A stretch of 64,000 bases of DNA from Sphingomonas arenae (GTDB taxonomy: Bacteria > Pseudomonadota > Alphaproteobacteria > Sphingomonadales > Sphingomonadaceae), in the NCBI RefSeq assembly GCF_016924655.1, contig NZ_JAFFJU010000002.1, positions 744,001 through 808,000 of the forward strand. Direction: 5' to 3'. The stretch's first letter is position 1, and each line of letters begins with the position of its first letter. A model generated the notes under the pieces. The model saw only the letters and a list, made by a program, of their open reading frames with translations. It ran no database searches and had not been told where the DNA came from. The position numbers were made by a program, and so were the translations under genes. Shown here piece by piece: positions 1-8,667 of this stretch.

Positions 1-1
1 C

Positions 2-490
2 GGCACAAATCCAGTCAGAACGCTGCTGCTGGTCAATTTGGTCATGTGGCTGGTTGCGACCGTCTTTACGGTGCAATCATCGATCGTCCTGCTCACCGCC
101 GGCTGTGCATTGTGGATGTTCCTGGGACCGTATGCAGAAGCCGCAGAACACACCACCCTGCAGAAGGTCGTGCCTTACGAACGCCAGGGGCGCGTCTTTG
201 GCTTTGCTCAGTCGGTCGAGCAGGCCGCCTCTCCCCTCACCGCCTTCCTGATCGCGCCGTTAGCCCAATTCGTCTTCATCCCCTTCATGACGGACGGTGC
301 CGGCGCCGATGCGATCGGCACCTGGTACGGAACTGGTGCTGCCAGGGGAATGGCCCTTGTTTTCAGTATCGCCGGTGCGCTTGGCCTGATAGCGACCATC
401 TTCGCCTTGAACTCGCGCTACTATCGTCAGCTTTCGGCAGTCTACCGCACTCCGGGTAATCCGGCCCCACAAGCTGTCCCCAGTCCCTGA
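2..490 (+). CDS. MFS transporter, C-terminal part (5' end outside window)
   Basis: The reading frame is open from the first bases of the window, so the gene starts upstream. The visible 162 residues hold hydrophobic segments and the loop PYERQGRVFGF, which matches the (V/L)PxExxGRVxG signature of drug/siderophore-type major facilitator pumps (MFS_3/EntS-like). It would be an inner-membrane proton-driven exporter. The substrate cannot be inferred from this fragment. The following gene starts 60 bases downstream with its own ribosome binding site. Confidence 0.75.
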   Translation, partial: GTNPVRTLLLVNLVMWLVATVFTVQSSIVLLTAGCALWMFLGPYAEAAEHTTLQKVVPYERQGRVFGFAQSVEQAASPLTAFLIAPLAQFVFIPFMTDGAGADAIGTWYGTGAARGMALVFSIAGALGLIATIFALNSRYYRQLSAVYRTPGNPAPQAVPSP

Positions 491-550
491 ACTTGCCGTT
501 CGCTTGCTCCGCCCCGATATCTGCCGTGCTATCGCAACAGGGAGCGCCCG

Positions 551-925
551 ATGAGCAAGAGCAAGAAAGCCAAGAAGGCCAGCCAGGACGAGCCCAAGCT
601 CGAGCTGATCGCCGGCGGCAAGCAGGATTCAGGCAAGAAAGGGAAGAAGGGCAAGAAGGCCGACGGCGAGGGCAAGTCGGAGAAGCATCATGGTGGGCTC
701 GACGGCCTGCTGAAGATCGCCGAGCACCCGCTGGTGGCGGACTTGATCGCGGTCGGTGCGCTCGCGGCCGTCGCGGCAATAGCCGAGGCCGGGAAGGACG
801 ATCCCGCCGCCGTGAAGTCCTCCAGGGCGGTCAAGTCCGCCGGCAAGGCGGCCGCTGCCGCCATCGGTGCCCGGCTGCTCAAGGAAGTGACGACCGGCAG
901 CGCGAAGAAGAAGGGGGAGGCCTAG
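551..925 (+). CDS. Lysine-rich small protein of unknown function
   Basis: A 124-residue protein. The first 50 residues are very rich in Lys, Gly and Glu (for example KKGKKGKKADGEGK). A hydrophobic Ala-rich stretch lies near residues 60-80, with an Ala/Lys-rich C-terminus. GGGAGCGCCCG before the ATG gives a ribosome binding site. It is convergent with rsmD and overlaps its end by 4 bases. The composition suggests a nucleic-acid-binding or histone-like tail, but no family is recognised, so function is unknown. Confidence 0.6.
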   Translation: MSKSKKAKKASQDEPKLELIAGGKQDSGKKGKKGKKADGEGKSEKHHGGLDGLLKIAEHPLVADLIAVGALAAVAAIAEAGKDDPAAVKSSRAVKSAGKAAAAAIGARLLKEVTTGSAKKKGEA

Positions 926-1464
926 GCTCCGCGCCGCAACAGGGTCAGCCGCGCGCGGCCCGTGTCGCGCTCGGCCTCGAATTCGAAGGGGCCTGCCTCG
1001 ACCGCCTCCCCACGCGCCGTCTCGATCGCCAGCCAGCCGCCGGGCGCCAGCCAGTCCGCCGCCGCGACGGCTCCGGCAACCGCGGTGCCCGATCCGGTTG
1101 CATAAGGCGGATCGGCAAGCACCAGGTCGAACTGCATGCCCCTGGGTAGTGCAGCCGCCGAGTGGGCTGCCAGCGTCACCCGTCCGCTCGCCCCCAGGCT
1201 GGCGGCATTCGCCTGGATCCCCCGCCGCGCGCCCTGTTCCGTCTCGACGAACGTCACGCTCGCCGCCCCGCGCGACAAGGCCTCGAAGCCGAGCGCCCCA
1301 CTGCCGGCATACAGGTCCGCCACCCTCAGACCCTCGAAGCTGCCGATCCGGCTCACCAGCATGGAGAACAAGGTCTCACGCGTGCGGTCCGCCGTCGGCC
1401 GCGTCCCAAGCCCCGGCGGAGCAATCAGCTTGCGCCCACGCCAATCGCCGGCGATGATCCTCAT
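922..1464 (-). CDS. rsmD: 16S rRNA (guanine966-N2)-methyltransferase RsmD
   Basis: 180 residues, the usual length for RsmD. The SAM-binding motif DLYAGSG is at 50-56 and the N-methyltransferase catalytic motif DPPY at 118-121. The N-terminus (MRIIAGDWRGRKL) is the typical RsmD start. The enzyme methylates G966 of 16S rRNA in the assembling 30S subunit. It overlaps the upstream pseudouridine synthase by 4 bases (ATGA), so the two rRNA-modification genes are translationally coupled. Confidence 0.93.
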   Translation of the reverse strand: MRIIAGDWRGRKLIAPPGLGTRPTADRTRETLFSMLVSRIGSFEGLRVADLYAGSGALGFEALSRGAASVTFVETEQGARRGIQANAASLGASGRVTLAAHSAAALPRGMQFDLVLADPPYATGSGTAVAGAVAAADWLAPGGWLAIETARGEAVEAGPFEFEAERDTGRARLTLLRRGA

Positions 1465-2276
1465 TTCAGGGTGCGGCGGAACTGGAACAACTCTTCCCGG
1501 CCCACCTCGACCACGCGCCCGGGCTCCAGCCCCTCCACGGTCAGCGGGCCGTAGTGCGTTCGGATCAACCGCGACACCTGCAGCCCCAAATAGGCCAGCA
1601 CGCGCCGGACCTCCCGGTTCTTACCTTCGGTCAGCGCCAGTTCGATCCAGCAGTTGCGCCCGGTCCGCCGCTCCAGGTTGGCATCGATCGAACCATAGCG
1701 AACACCTTCAATCGCCACGCCTTCGGCGAGGTCCTCCAGCTGCGCCTGGCTGATGTCCCCGAACGCCCGCGCACGATAGCGCCGCACCACGCCGGTCTTC
1801 GGCAGTTCCAGCTGCCGCTTCAGCTCGCCGTCGTTGGTCAGGAGCAGCAGCCCTTCCGTCATGAAGTCCAGCCGCCCGACGGGCATGACCCGCGGCAGCC
1901 CGGGCGGCAGCTTGTCATAGATGGTCGGTCGCCCCTTGGGATCGTTGGCGGCCGTAAGGCAGCTCGGCGGCTTGTAGAACCGCCACAACCGCGCGGGCTC
2001 CGGCTTGGCCACGGGCTGGCCGTCGACCGTCACGCCCTTGAGCGTCTCCAGCAGGGTCGCCGGAGTGGTCACCGTCTCGCCGTCCAGCGCGATCCGCCCG
2101 TCCGCAATCATTCGCTCGATGTCACGACGAGAGGCCACCCCGGCCCGGGCGAGCAGCTTGGCGATCCGCTGCGGTCCGCTCTCTCTGGCGACGGGCGGAC
2201 CGCGCCGGGTCGGACCTCCCGCTTTTCGCGTCGGGCCCTTGGGCACGGACGGTCGGTTCGTTCGTTCCGGAGGCAC
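1461..2276 (-). CDS. rluB: Ribosomal large-subunit pseudouridine synthase, RluB/RsuA family
   Basis: 271 residues from a GTG start. An S4 RNA-binding domain (about 36-80, KLLARAGVASRRDIERMI) is followed by a catalytic domain with the GRLD motif (134-137; Asp137 is the expected nucleophile). The frame is open further upstream, but that would overlap the divergent response-regulator gene. GTG at 2276 has AAGGAA seven bases before it and leaves 24 bases between the two genes, so I chose it. RluB rather than RluE/RsuA is the likeliest member, but the modified position is not proven by sequence. Confidence 0.85.
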   Translation of the reverse strand: MPPERTNRPSVPKGPTRKAGGPTRRGPPVARESGPQRIAKLLARAGVASRRDIERMIADGRIALDGETVTTPATLLETLKGVTVDGQPVAKPEPARLWRFYKPPSCLTAANDPKGRPTIYDKLPPGLPRVMPVGRLDFMTEGLLLLTNDGELKRQLELPKTGVVRRYRARAFGDISQAQLEDLAEGVAIEGVRYGSIDANLERRTGRNCWIELALTEGKNREVRRVLAYLGLQVSRLIRTHYGPLTVEGLEPGRVVEVGREELFQFRRTLK

Positions 2277-2300
2277 AATCGATTTCCTTGAGGGTTCGGG

Positions 2301-2747
2301 ATGCTGTTCGGCAAGCGGAAGGCGAAGGTCAAGCGTATCCTCATCGTCGAGGACGAGCCGCTTGTTGCGTTCGACAATGAGACGATGATCGGGGAGGCCG
2401 GCTACACGGTCGTGGCAACGGTCGATAGGGCGAGTGAGGCGCTCGCCATCCTCGACCGCGAGCTTCAGGTCCGCGACGACGATGAGGAACATGGCGTCGA
2501 TCTTGTTCTGACCGACATCGCGCTGACCGGGGATCGCAACGGGGTGGACCTGGCCCGCGAGGCCTCGGCTCGAGGCGTCCCGGTCCTCTTCGCCACCGGC
2601 AATCCTCCCGACGGCGCCGACCGCGCGGCGCTCGGCCACTTGCTCAAGCCCTACAACGACCGGACGCTCAAGGCCGCGCTGAAGGCGGTCGACCGCCATC
2701 TCTCGGGCGAGAAGGTCAAGGCGCCCGACGGCCTGGTCCTCTACTAG
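2301..2747 (+). CDS. Single-domain response regulator (receiver only)
   Basis: 148 residues forming one CheY-like receiver domain. The acidic pocket is Glu17/Asp18, the phospho-acceptor Asp72 lies in LVLTD, Thr99 is the conserved Ser/Thr and Lys116 is in LLKPY. There is no output domain. An acidic insertion (DDDEEHG, about 59-65) precedes the phosphorylation strand. No histidine kinase is nearby, so the partner is unknown. Single receivers of this kind in alphaproteobacteria often work in phosphorelays or stress pathways. GAGGG precedes the ATG. Confidence 0.85.
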   Translation: MLFGKRKAKVKRILIVEDEPLVAFDNETMIGEAGYTVVATVDRASEALAILDRELQVRDDDEEHGVDLVLTDIALTGDRNGVDLAREASARGVPVLFATGNPPDGADRAALGHLLKPYNDRTLKAALKAVDRHLSGEKVKAPDGLVLY

Positions 2748-3886
2748 GCGAGTGCCGCGTCCACCTTCGCATGGAACTCCGCAATGCCATGCTCCAGCGA
2801 TCCGATCGTGATTTCCGGGACCAGTCCGGATGCCAGCCCCTGGTGGCAGAGAGCCGCGGCGCGGAAGTCCTCACCGCCGAAAGTCCCAGCGTCCAGTAGG
2901 TCCCAGCTCTTCTGCCAGTGCCGCTCGGCATCGGCCGAGGTCGGCGCCTCCGGGATCAGCATGATGTCCTCGACCAGCGTCCGGCCCGCTGATTGGGGAT
3001 AACAGATCAGCAGGTTGATATAGTCCGGGCTGACCACGACCACCGTGTTGGGAAAGAGGTGATAGGTATAGGTCACCGCGCGGCGCAGCTCTCCCCAGTC
3101 GCTTCGGTCGATGTTGGCGAGGTAGTCCGCTCGTCCCACCACGGCGCGCTGGTGAAGTCCGATGGTGTCGGCGGCGGTGATGCCGTCGGCGAAGAAGGGC
3201 CCAATCGTCGCCGCGTGCAGCCGGGCGACGTGGTAGCTCTCCAGGAAGGCATCGATGACGAGCTTCCAGTTCGCTGCGACATCGTGCGTGTTGCGGCGGT
3301 AAAGGTGCAGCGCGGCCAGCCCGAACGCATCCATGTCGTCGACCAGCTGCTCGACCGCTACGAAATTGCCTTCCAACGACCGGCGGAACCAGATGAGGCC
3401 GCCGCTCTCGAACGCCGCAAACTCGCGCAGCCCGAAATCGCTCTTCTCCAGCCCCGGGAAGCACTCCGCCCGCGGCACTCCGGCCAGCGCGCCGTCGGAC
3501 CGGTAGGCCCAGGCGTGATAGGGGCAGACGATGCGGTTGGCCGGCACCACGTCGCCACTCTCGATCAGGCGAGTCCCTCGATGACGGCAGACGTTGGCAA
3601 GCACGTGCGCCCGGCCTTCACCGTCACGGCTGACGATCAGCGGCACGCCATAGTCGTCATGCGCGATCGCCTGGTTGGGCTGCGGCAGCATGGCCGAGGG
3701 ACCCAGCAGCAACGGAAGCCGCCCGAACAACCGTTCCTGTTCCTGCGCGAACCTGTCCTCGTCGAGGTACAGCCGCGCCGGTAGCGTCTTGATCCCAGCT
3801 CCCAGCGCCGCGTCACCCCGCGCCAGCCGCTCCGCGAGTGCCAGCTGACCAGGAGTGGGCCGGGACGATCGAACCGGTACGTCCAT
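2744..3886 (-). CDS. Rieske [2Fe-2S] aromatic-ring-hydroxylating oxygenase, alpha-subunit type
   Basis: 380 residues. The Rieske ligands are Cys100-x-His102 and Cys121-x2-His124 (CRHRG and CPYHAW). The mononuclear-iron region has NWKLVIDAFLESYHVARLH, with Asn206, Glu216, His219 and His224. It should catalyse oxygenation of an aromatic or quaternary-amine substrate with electrons from a separate reductase. No beta subunit, ferredoxin or reductase gene lies nearby, so the substrate is open. The start is uncertain: ATG at 3886 has a poor ribosome binding site, and an upstream in-frame GTG is possible. It overlaps the end of the receiver gene by 4 bases. Confidence 0.85.
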   Translation of the reverse strand: MDVPVRSSRPTPGQLALAERLARGDAALGAGIKTLPARLYLDEDRFAQEQERLFGRLPLLLGPSAMLPQPNQAIAHDDYGVPLIVSRDGEGRAHVLANVCRHRGTRLIESGDVVPANRIVCPYHAWAYRSDGALAGVPRAECFPGLEKSDFGLREFAAFESGGLIWFRRSLEGNFVAVEQLVDDMDAFGLAALHLYRRNTHDVAANWKLVIDAFLESYHVARLHAATIGPFFADGITAADTIGLHQRAVVGRADYLANIDRSDWGELRRAVTYTYHLFPNTVVVVSPDYINLLICYPQSAGRTLVEDIMLIPEAPTSADAERHWQKSWDLLDAGTFGGEDFRAAALCHQGLASGLVPEITIGSLEHGIAEFHAKVDAALA

Positions 3887-3986
3887 AGCCGCATCGTGCG
3901 CCTGCCGCGTCACGATGACAAGCCAGCCCCTGTTCAGGCGAAAAGAGGCTGCTAAGCAGGCACGTACGAGCGGGAGAGGGGAACGC

Positions 3987-5378
3987 ATGGCGACGGCAAG
4001 CGAGGGCATCGGCGACCTGGGCTGGAGGCGAGCGCTGCCGGAGGGGGTACGTCCCTACACCGAAGCTGCGCCTCTCGGGGCGTTCTTCCTCGGCGTGTCG
4101 TCCGGCTTCCCTTACGCGATGATCGGCGCCACCCTGACGACCCGACTGGCGCAGGACGGTATCACCAAGTCTACCGTGACCACCTTCGCTCTCGCGTTCC
4201 TGGTGTACAACCTCAAGTTCCTTTGGGCCTGGATCGTCGATGGCGTCCGGCTGCCGGTCCTCGGGCGGCTTGGCCAACGCGTGTCGTGGCTGATCTTCTC
4301 GGGGTTGCTTGTGATGGCGGCCGTTGCCAACCTCGCCTTCCAGGACCCGAGCGCCAACATCTTTCAGACTGCTGTTGCGGCCATCCTGGTCGGAGTGGCC
4401 GGCGCAACCTACGACATCGTCATCGACGGCTACCGGATCGAAAGCCTTGAACCGCGGCAGCTCGGGGTCGGCAGCGGCATGAGCCAATACGGTTGGCGCA
4501 TCGGCTCCGTGGCGGCTGGCGCCCTGGCGCTGGTGCTCGCGGCGCGAGTCGGCTGGCCGATCGCTTATTTCACCTGCGCGGCCTTCGCCCTTCCCGCCAT
4601 GTTGACCGGTCTCCTCCTCGGTGAACCCAAGCGCCACCGCGAGCCGATCGAGCGCAAGGGCCTGGGACAGGCTCTATCCACCGTGATCGGCCCCTTCGTC
4701 GAGTTCTTCCAGCGGCAGGGGGCCTGGCTGGTCCTGCTGTTCATCCTGCTCCACAAGATCGGCGACACGCTCGGCCAGTTGGTCCTGCGCCTGCTGCTCG
4801 ATGATATGGGCTACACCAACGACGAGATCGCCATCTACGACGTTGGTGCGGGCTTCTGGGCCTACCTCATCGGCATCTTCATCGGGGGCGTGCTCTACAC
4901 CAAGATGGGCATGAAGCGCTCCGTTCTGCTGAGCCTCATCCTGATGGGCGTCTCGAACGCGAGCTTCGCGCTACTGGCTGCCACGGGCAAGTCGAACCTC
5001 GGGCTTGCCGCGGTCATCAGCTTCGAGAACATCGCAAGCGGGATCGGCGGCGTGGTCGTGATCGCTTACTTCTCTGCCCTCTGCAATTTGCGCTTCACCG
5101 CGTCTCAATATGCGCTGATCAGTGCGGCGGCGAGCGTGGTCGGCAGGGTGCTCACCGGCACCACCGCGGGCGCGATGGTGGAAGCGATTGGCTGGGTGAA
5201 CTTCTACCTGATCACGACGGTGGTCGCACTCCCCGGGATCGTCCTGTTCTGGCTGATGATGCGCAGCGGCCTGGTCGATAGTTCGATCGGCTCGGCAGGC
5301 GTGGAAGGGGAAGGCGACGCCCGGGCGAGACATGCTGACGACGAACTCCCGGAACGGCCCCGTCAGACTGGCGCCTGA
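3987..5378 (+). CDS. ampG: AmpG-like muropeptide MFS transporter
   Basis: 463 residues with about 12-14 hydrophobic helices. The N-terminal helix region contains GFFLGVSSGFPY-like sequence (here FFLGVSSGFPYAMIG), and GAGFWAYLIGIFIGG occurs mid-protein. Both are characteristic of AmpG permeases, which import anhydro-muropeptides for cell-wall recycling. ATG at 3987 is preceded by GGGAGAGGGG. It is divergent from the Rieske gene and convergent with folC, overlapping the end of folC by 16 bases. The AmpG substrate assignment comes from family resemblance; the window holds no other recycling gene. Confidence 0.8.
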   Translation: MATASEGIGDLGWRRALPEGVRPYTEAAPLGAFFLGVSSGFPYAMIGATLTTRLAQDGITKSTVTTFALAFLVYNLKFLWAWIVDGVRLPVLGRLGQRVSWLIFSGLLVMAAVANLAFQDPSANIFQTAVAAILVGVAGATYDIVIDGYRIESLEPRQLGVGSGMSQYGWRIGSVAAGALALVLAARVGWPIAYFTCAAFALPAMLTGLLLGEPKRHREPIERKGLGQALSTVIGPFVEFFQRQGAWLVLLFILLHKIGDTLGQLVLRLLLDDMGYTNDEIAIYDVGAGFWAYLIGIFIGGVLYTKMGMKRSVLLSLILMGVSNASFALLAATGKSNLGLAAVISFENIASGIGGVVVIAYFSALCNLRFTASQYALISAAASVVGRVLTGTTAGAMVEAIGWVNFYLITTVVALPGIVLFWLMMRSGLVDSSIGSAGVEGEGDARARHADDELPERPRQTGA

Positions 5379-6655
5379 TCGTTAAGGCGTAGGACCTCGC
5401 CCGCCAGATATAGCGAGCCTGCGATCAGCACGGGCACGTCCGCCGGCGCAGCGGCAACCGCTTCCTCCACCGAAGCGAACGCCCGCGCGTTCATCCCGGC
5501 TCCGTTGGCGATCCCGGCAAGTTCCTCCGGCGTGAAGCAATCATGGTCCGGCACCGGCACCGTCGAAACGCTCGTGGCAATCTCCAGGAACGGCTCCAGC
5601 AGACCCTTTGGGTCCTTGGTCGTCAGGCACCCGACCACAAGGTGCAGAGGCGTGCCGATCCGCTGTCGTGCGGTCTCCGCGAGGGCACGCGCGGCTGCGG
5701 CATTGTGCCCCCCGTCCAGCCAGACCTGCCGCTCCCCAATGAGCGGCCCTGGATGCAACCGCTGGAAACGCGCGGGCCATTCCGCCCAGCCCATCGCGGC
5801 TGACAGCGCGCTCTCCGATACGGGCAGCTGGTGCTGGTGGCGGAGCATGGCGACCGCGAGCGCGGCATTTTGCGCCTGGTGCCGGCCCGGCAGCAATGGC
5901 TGGGGTAGGGCCAAGCTCCCATGCACATCACGATAGCGCAGTCGCCCGCCAGCGGATTGCGCATCCCAGTCGCGACCGCGCGCGAGCCAGCGGGCACCCC
6001 GCTCCGCGGCCACCTGCGCGATGCGTTCGGACACGGGGCGCTGATAAGCCTGGGTGACAAGCGGCACGCCATCCTTGGCAATGCCCGCCTTCTCCGCACC
6101 GATCTGCGCCAGCGTCTTGCCCAGCCATTGCTGGTGATCGATGCCCAGGGCCGCGATCCCGCATACCAGCGGCCGGTCGATCACGTTGGTTGCGTCCAGC
6201 CGCCCACCCATGCCGACTTCCAGCACCACGGCATCGGCCGGCGTGCGCGCGAAGGCCAGGAACGCGGCTGCCGTGGTCACCTCGAAGAAGCTTGGCTCCA
6301 GCGCGCCGCTGGCATCCAGCACCTCCTCCAGCAGCGTCGCGAGCCGCTCGTCGCCGATCAGCGCGCCCGTCAGCCGGATCCGCTCGTTGAAGCGGACGAG
6401 ATGTGGGCTGGTGAAAACATGAACGCGATACCCCGCCGCCTCCAGCGCCGCCCGCAGGAACGCGCAGGTCGAACCCTTTCCGTTGGTGCCTGCGACATGG
6501 AAGACCGGCGGCAACTCATCGTGCGGGCGCCCGAGCCGATCGAGCAAGGCGGTGATCCGCTCGAGGCCCAGTCGATCCCCGCCCGGCGACAATGCCGCCA
6601 GCCGGTCCAGCTGCTCCTGGACCCCGGGATGAAGAGACCGGGCCTTGTCCGCCAT
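5363..6655 (-). CDS. folC: Bifunctional folylpolyglutamate/dihydrofolate synthase
   Basis: 430 residues of the Mur-ligase superfamily. The ATP-binding loop HVAGTNGKGST is at about 53-63 and LEVGMGGRLDATN is the second signature. It adds glutamate to dihydropteroate and to folates in the cytosol. Its start shares one base with the accD stop (TGATG), so the pair is co-translated. accD-folC adjacency is widely conserved in proteobacteria. The 3' end overlaps the convergent ampG-like gene by 16 bases. Confidence 0.95.
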   Translation of the reverse strand: MADKARSLHPGVQEQLDRLAALSPGGDRLGLERITALLDRLGRPHDELPPVFHVAGTNGKGSTCAFLRAALEAAGYRVHVFTSPHLVRFNERIRLTGALIGDERLATLLEEVLDASGALEPSFFEVTTAAAFLAFARTPADAVVLEVGMGGRLDATNVIDRPLVCGIAALGIDHQQWLGKTLAQIGAEKAGIAKDGVPLVTQAYQRPVSERIAQVAAERGARWLARGRDWDAQSAGGRLRYRDVHGSLALPQPLLPGRHQAQNAALAVAMLRHQHQLPVSESALSAAMGWAEWPARFQRLHPGPLIGERQVWLDGGHNAAAARALAETARQRIGTPLHLVVGCLTTKDPKGLLEPFLEIATSVSTVPVPDHDCFTPEELAGIANGAGMNARAFASVEEAVAAAPADVPVLIAGSLYLAGEVLRLNDQAPV

Positions 6656-7509
6656 CAGGCGGCCTCTTTCTCCGGCGCCAGGTAGCCGATCAGCTTGGCG
6701 AGCGTGGCACGCAGGTCCGCGCGGTGGACGACCATGTCGATCATTCCGTGCTCCAGCAGATATTCCGCCCGCTGAAAGCCCTCCGGCAGCTTCTCCCGGA
6801 TCGTCTGCTCGATCACCCGCTGCCCTGCGAAGCCGATCAGGGCACCGGGCTCCGCGATCTGAATGTCGCCCAGCATGGCATAGGACGCGGTCACCCCGCC
6901 GGTGGTCGGGTCGGTCAGCACCACGATATAGGGCAGCCCGGCCTCGCGGAGCTGCGCCAGGACCACGGTGCTGCGCGGCATCTGCATCAGGCTGAGGATG
7001 CCCTCCTGCATCCGCGCGCCGCCGGCCGCGGTGAAGATGATATAGGGCGCCTCAGCCTCGATCGCAGCGCGAACCCCGGCGACGAATGCGGTGCCGACTG
7101 CCACTCCCATCGACCCGCCCATGAAGGCGAAGTCCTGCACGCCCACCACCGCGGTGCGCCCCTCGATTGTGCCCCGCGCATTGATCAGCGCGTCCCGTTC
7201 CTCCGTGCTCGCACGTGCGGCCCTCAGGCGATCGACATACTTCTTGGTGTCGCGGAACTTGAGCGGGTCCTCCCGCGCATCCGGTTGAGCGAGCTTCACA
7301 TAGTCGCCGCCGTCGAACAGCATGCCGAAGCGCTGGTGCGAGCGGATGCGGTCGTGGTGATCGCACCTCGGGCACACGCACAGATTGTCTTCCCATTCCT
7401 TGGTGAAGATCATCGTGTTGCACTTGCCGCACTTGTGCCAGAGGTTGTCGGCGACCTGCCTCTTCGGCAGGAACGGAATGCCATTGCGGACGCGGCTCAG
7501 CCAGCTCAT
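6655..7509 (-). CDS. accD: Acetyl-CoA carboxylase carboxyltransferase subunit beta
   Basis: 284 residues. An N-terminal zinc ribbon uses Cys27, Cys30, Cys46 and Cys49 (CGKC and CPRC), followed by the crotonase-like carboxyltransferase domain with GGARMQEG. With AccA it transfers the carboxyl group from biotin to acetyl-CoA, the committed step of fatty-acid synthesis. It is co-transcribed with folC. In many alphaproteobacteria trpF-trpB-trpA lie between pyrF and accD; here only 48 bases separate the two genes. Confidence 0.96.
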   Translation of the reverse strand: MSWLSRVRNGIPFLPKRQVADNLWHKCGKCNTMIFTKEWEDNLCVCPRCDHHDRIRSHQRFGMLFDGGDYVKLAQPDAREDPLKFRDTKKYVDRLRAARASTEERDALINARGTIEGRTAVVGVQDFAFMGGSMGVAVGTAFVAGVRAAIEAEAPYIIFTAAGGARMQEGILSLMQMPRSTVVLAQLREAGLPYIVVLTDPTTGGVTASYAMLGDIQIAEPGALIGFAGQRVIEQTIREKLPEGFQRAEYLLEHGMIDMVVHRADLRATLAKLIGYLAPEKEAA

Positions 7510-7557
7510 CGGTCAGTCTCTATTGCGTTTCGCGGACGCGCCTAGCGCCGCCGGGCC

Positions 7558-8229
7558 TCAGAGGGAAGCCGCGATGTCCCGCGCCGCGGCTGAAGGGTCG
7601 GCTGCCCCGGTGATGGGACGCCCGATCACGAGGATGGACGCGCCCTGCGACAGCGCATCGCGCGGGGTCATTACCCTCTTCTGATCGCCCACTTCGCCGC
7701 CCGCCGGCCGGACACCCGGAACGACGAAGGTGCCTTCTGGCCATGCCGCACGCGCTGCCGCCACCTCTTGCCCGGAGCAGACGATCCCATCGCAACCTGC
7801 GGAGCGCGTGAGCGCCGCCAGCCGCGCGACCTGCTCTTCCGGTGTTCCGCCCACCCCTACCGCCTGCAGATCGGAAGCGTCGAGGCTGGTCAGCACCGTA
7901 ACCGCTACCACCTTGGTCTCCGCTGGCGCTGCAGCCTTGGCCGCAGCCAGCATCGCGTGCCCGCCCGCTGCATGGACCGTCAGCACTGCCGGGCGCAGCG
8001 GACGCAGCGCCTCGATCGCCTTGGCGACCGTATTGGGAATGTCGTGCAGCTTCAGGTCCAGGAAGATCGGCAGTCCAGCAGACCCCAGTGCCTCCACCCC
8101 CGCCGGCCCGTTGGCGGCGAAGAACTCCAGCCCCAGCTTCAGTCCGCCGACGTGAGGCGCCACTGCCTCCGCCAACTGCCGCGCACGAGCGAGGTCCGGC
8201 GTATCGATTGCCACATAGGTCGGGTTCAT
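7558..8229 (-). CDS. pyrF: Orotidine 5'-phosphate decarboxylase
   Basis: 223 residues, the usual length. The catalytic tetrad motif is LDLKLHD (Asp58, Lys60, Asp63) with Lys31 in GGLKLG. The C-terminal phosphate-binding VIGRPITGA is intact. It converts OMP to UMP, the last step of pyrimidine synthesis. The frame is open far upstream, but ATG at 8229 overlaps the lapA stop as ATGA and gives the canonical N-terminus. Downstream is accD, without the trp genes often found there. Confidence 0.95.
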   Translation of the reverse strand: MNPTYVAIDTPDLARARQLAEAVAPHVGGLKLGLEFFAANGPAGVEALGSAGLPIFLDLKLHDIPNTVAKAIEALRPLRPAVLTVHAAGGHAMLAAAKAAAPAETKVVAVTVLTSLDASDLQAVGVGGTPEEQVARLAALTRSAGCDGIVCSGQEVAAARAAWPEGTFVVPGVRPAGGEVGDQKRVMTPRDALSQGASILVIGRPITGAADPSAAARDIAASL

Positions 8230-8519
8230 CGGGCGAGTTCGTTCGGCTCGGACCCGACCGTCGCCGGTGTGTTGGCGGTCATGGGCGCCGGCTGCTCCAG
8301 AAGCATCAGCTTGCGCCGCAGCCGCCAGACCTTCGCCCGCAGGATCAGGAACACCGGCAGAAAGCCCAGGAGGAACGCCACCGCGATGAGCAGCGGCAGC
8401 TTGATGTCCGCCTGCAGGCTGCCCCACAGGTTCAGCGTGACGTCCGTCCAGTTGTTTCGGGCCATGATCGCGACGAACACGGCGATGACGACCCAGAACA
8501 GGGTTCGCAGGAACTGCAT
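8226..8519 (-). CDS. lapA: LapA-domain small inner-membrane protein
   Basis: 97 residues. The N-terminal transmembrane segment is FWVVIAVFVAIMA, and a second near 40-60 (LLIAVAFLLGFLPVFLIL) is followed by a basic stretch (RAKVWRLRRK). This is the LapA/YciS layout (DUF1049), a family linked to lipopolysaccharide assembly. A short Ala/Thr-rich tail ends the protein. It overlaps pyrF by 4 bases, and lapA-pyrF adjacency is common in proteobacteria. ATG at 8519 was chosen because the upstream extension is not membrane-like. Confidence 0.8.
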   Translation of the reverse strand: MQFLRTLFWVVIAVFVAIMARNNWTDVTLNLWGSLQADIKLPLLIAVAFLLGFLPVFLILRAKVWRLRRKLMLLEQPAPMTANTPATVGSEPNELAR

Positions 8520-8667
8520 GGACCGGTTTCTTACGGCAGGCCGACCCACTTGGCCAGCCGAACGGGAGTCCACCGCTGCAACCAATCCGTTCGTCGCACG
8601 CTAACACCGGAGGTGTTGAGCCTCGTGACTCGCCACGGCACACCCGTGGGCGGGGAGGAGCAGACCA

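Noticed and set aside
7558-8643. A 361-codon version of pyrF with a long N-terminal extension.
   Set aside because: The extension would cover lapA and the start of the 8668 gene. The canonical PyrF start is at 8229 with an ATGA overlap.
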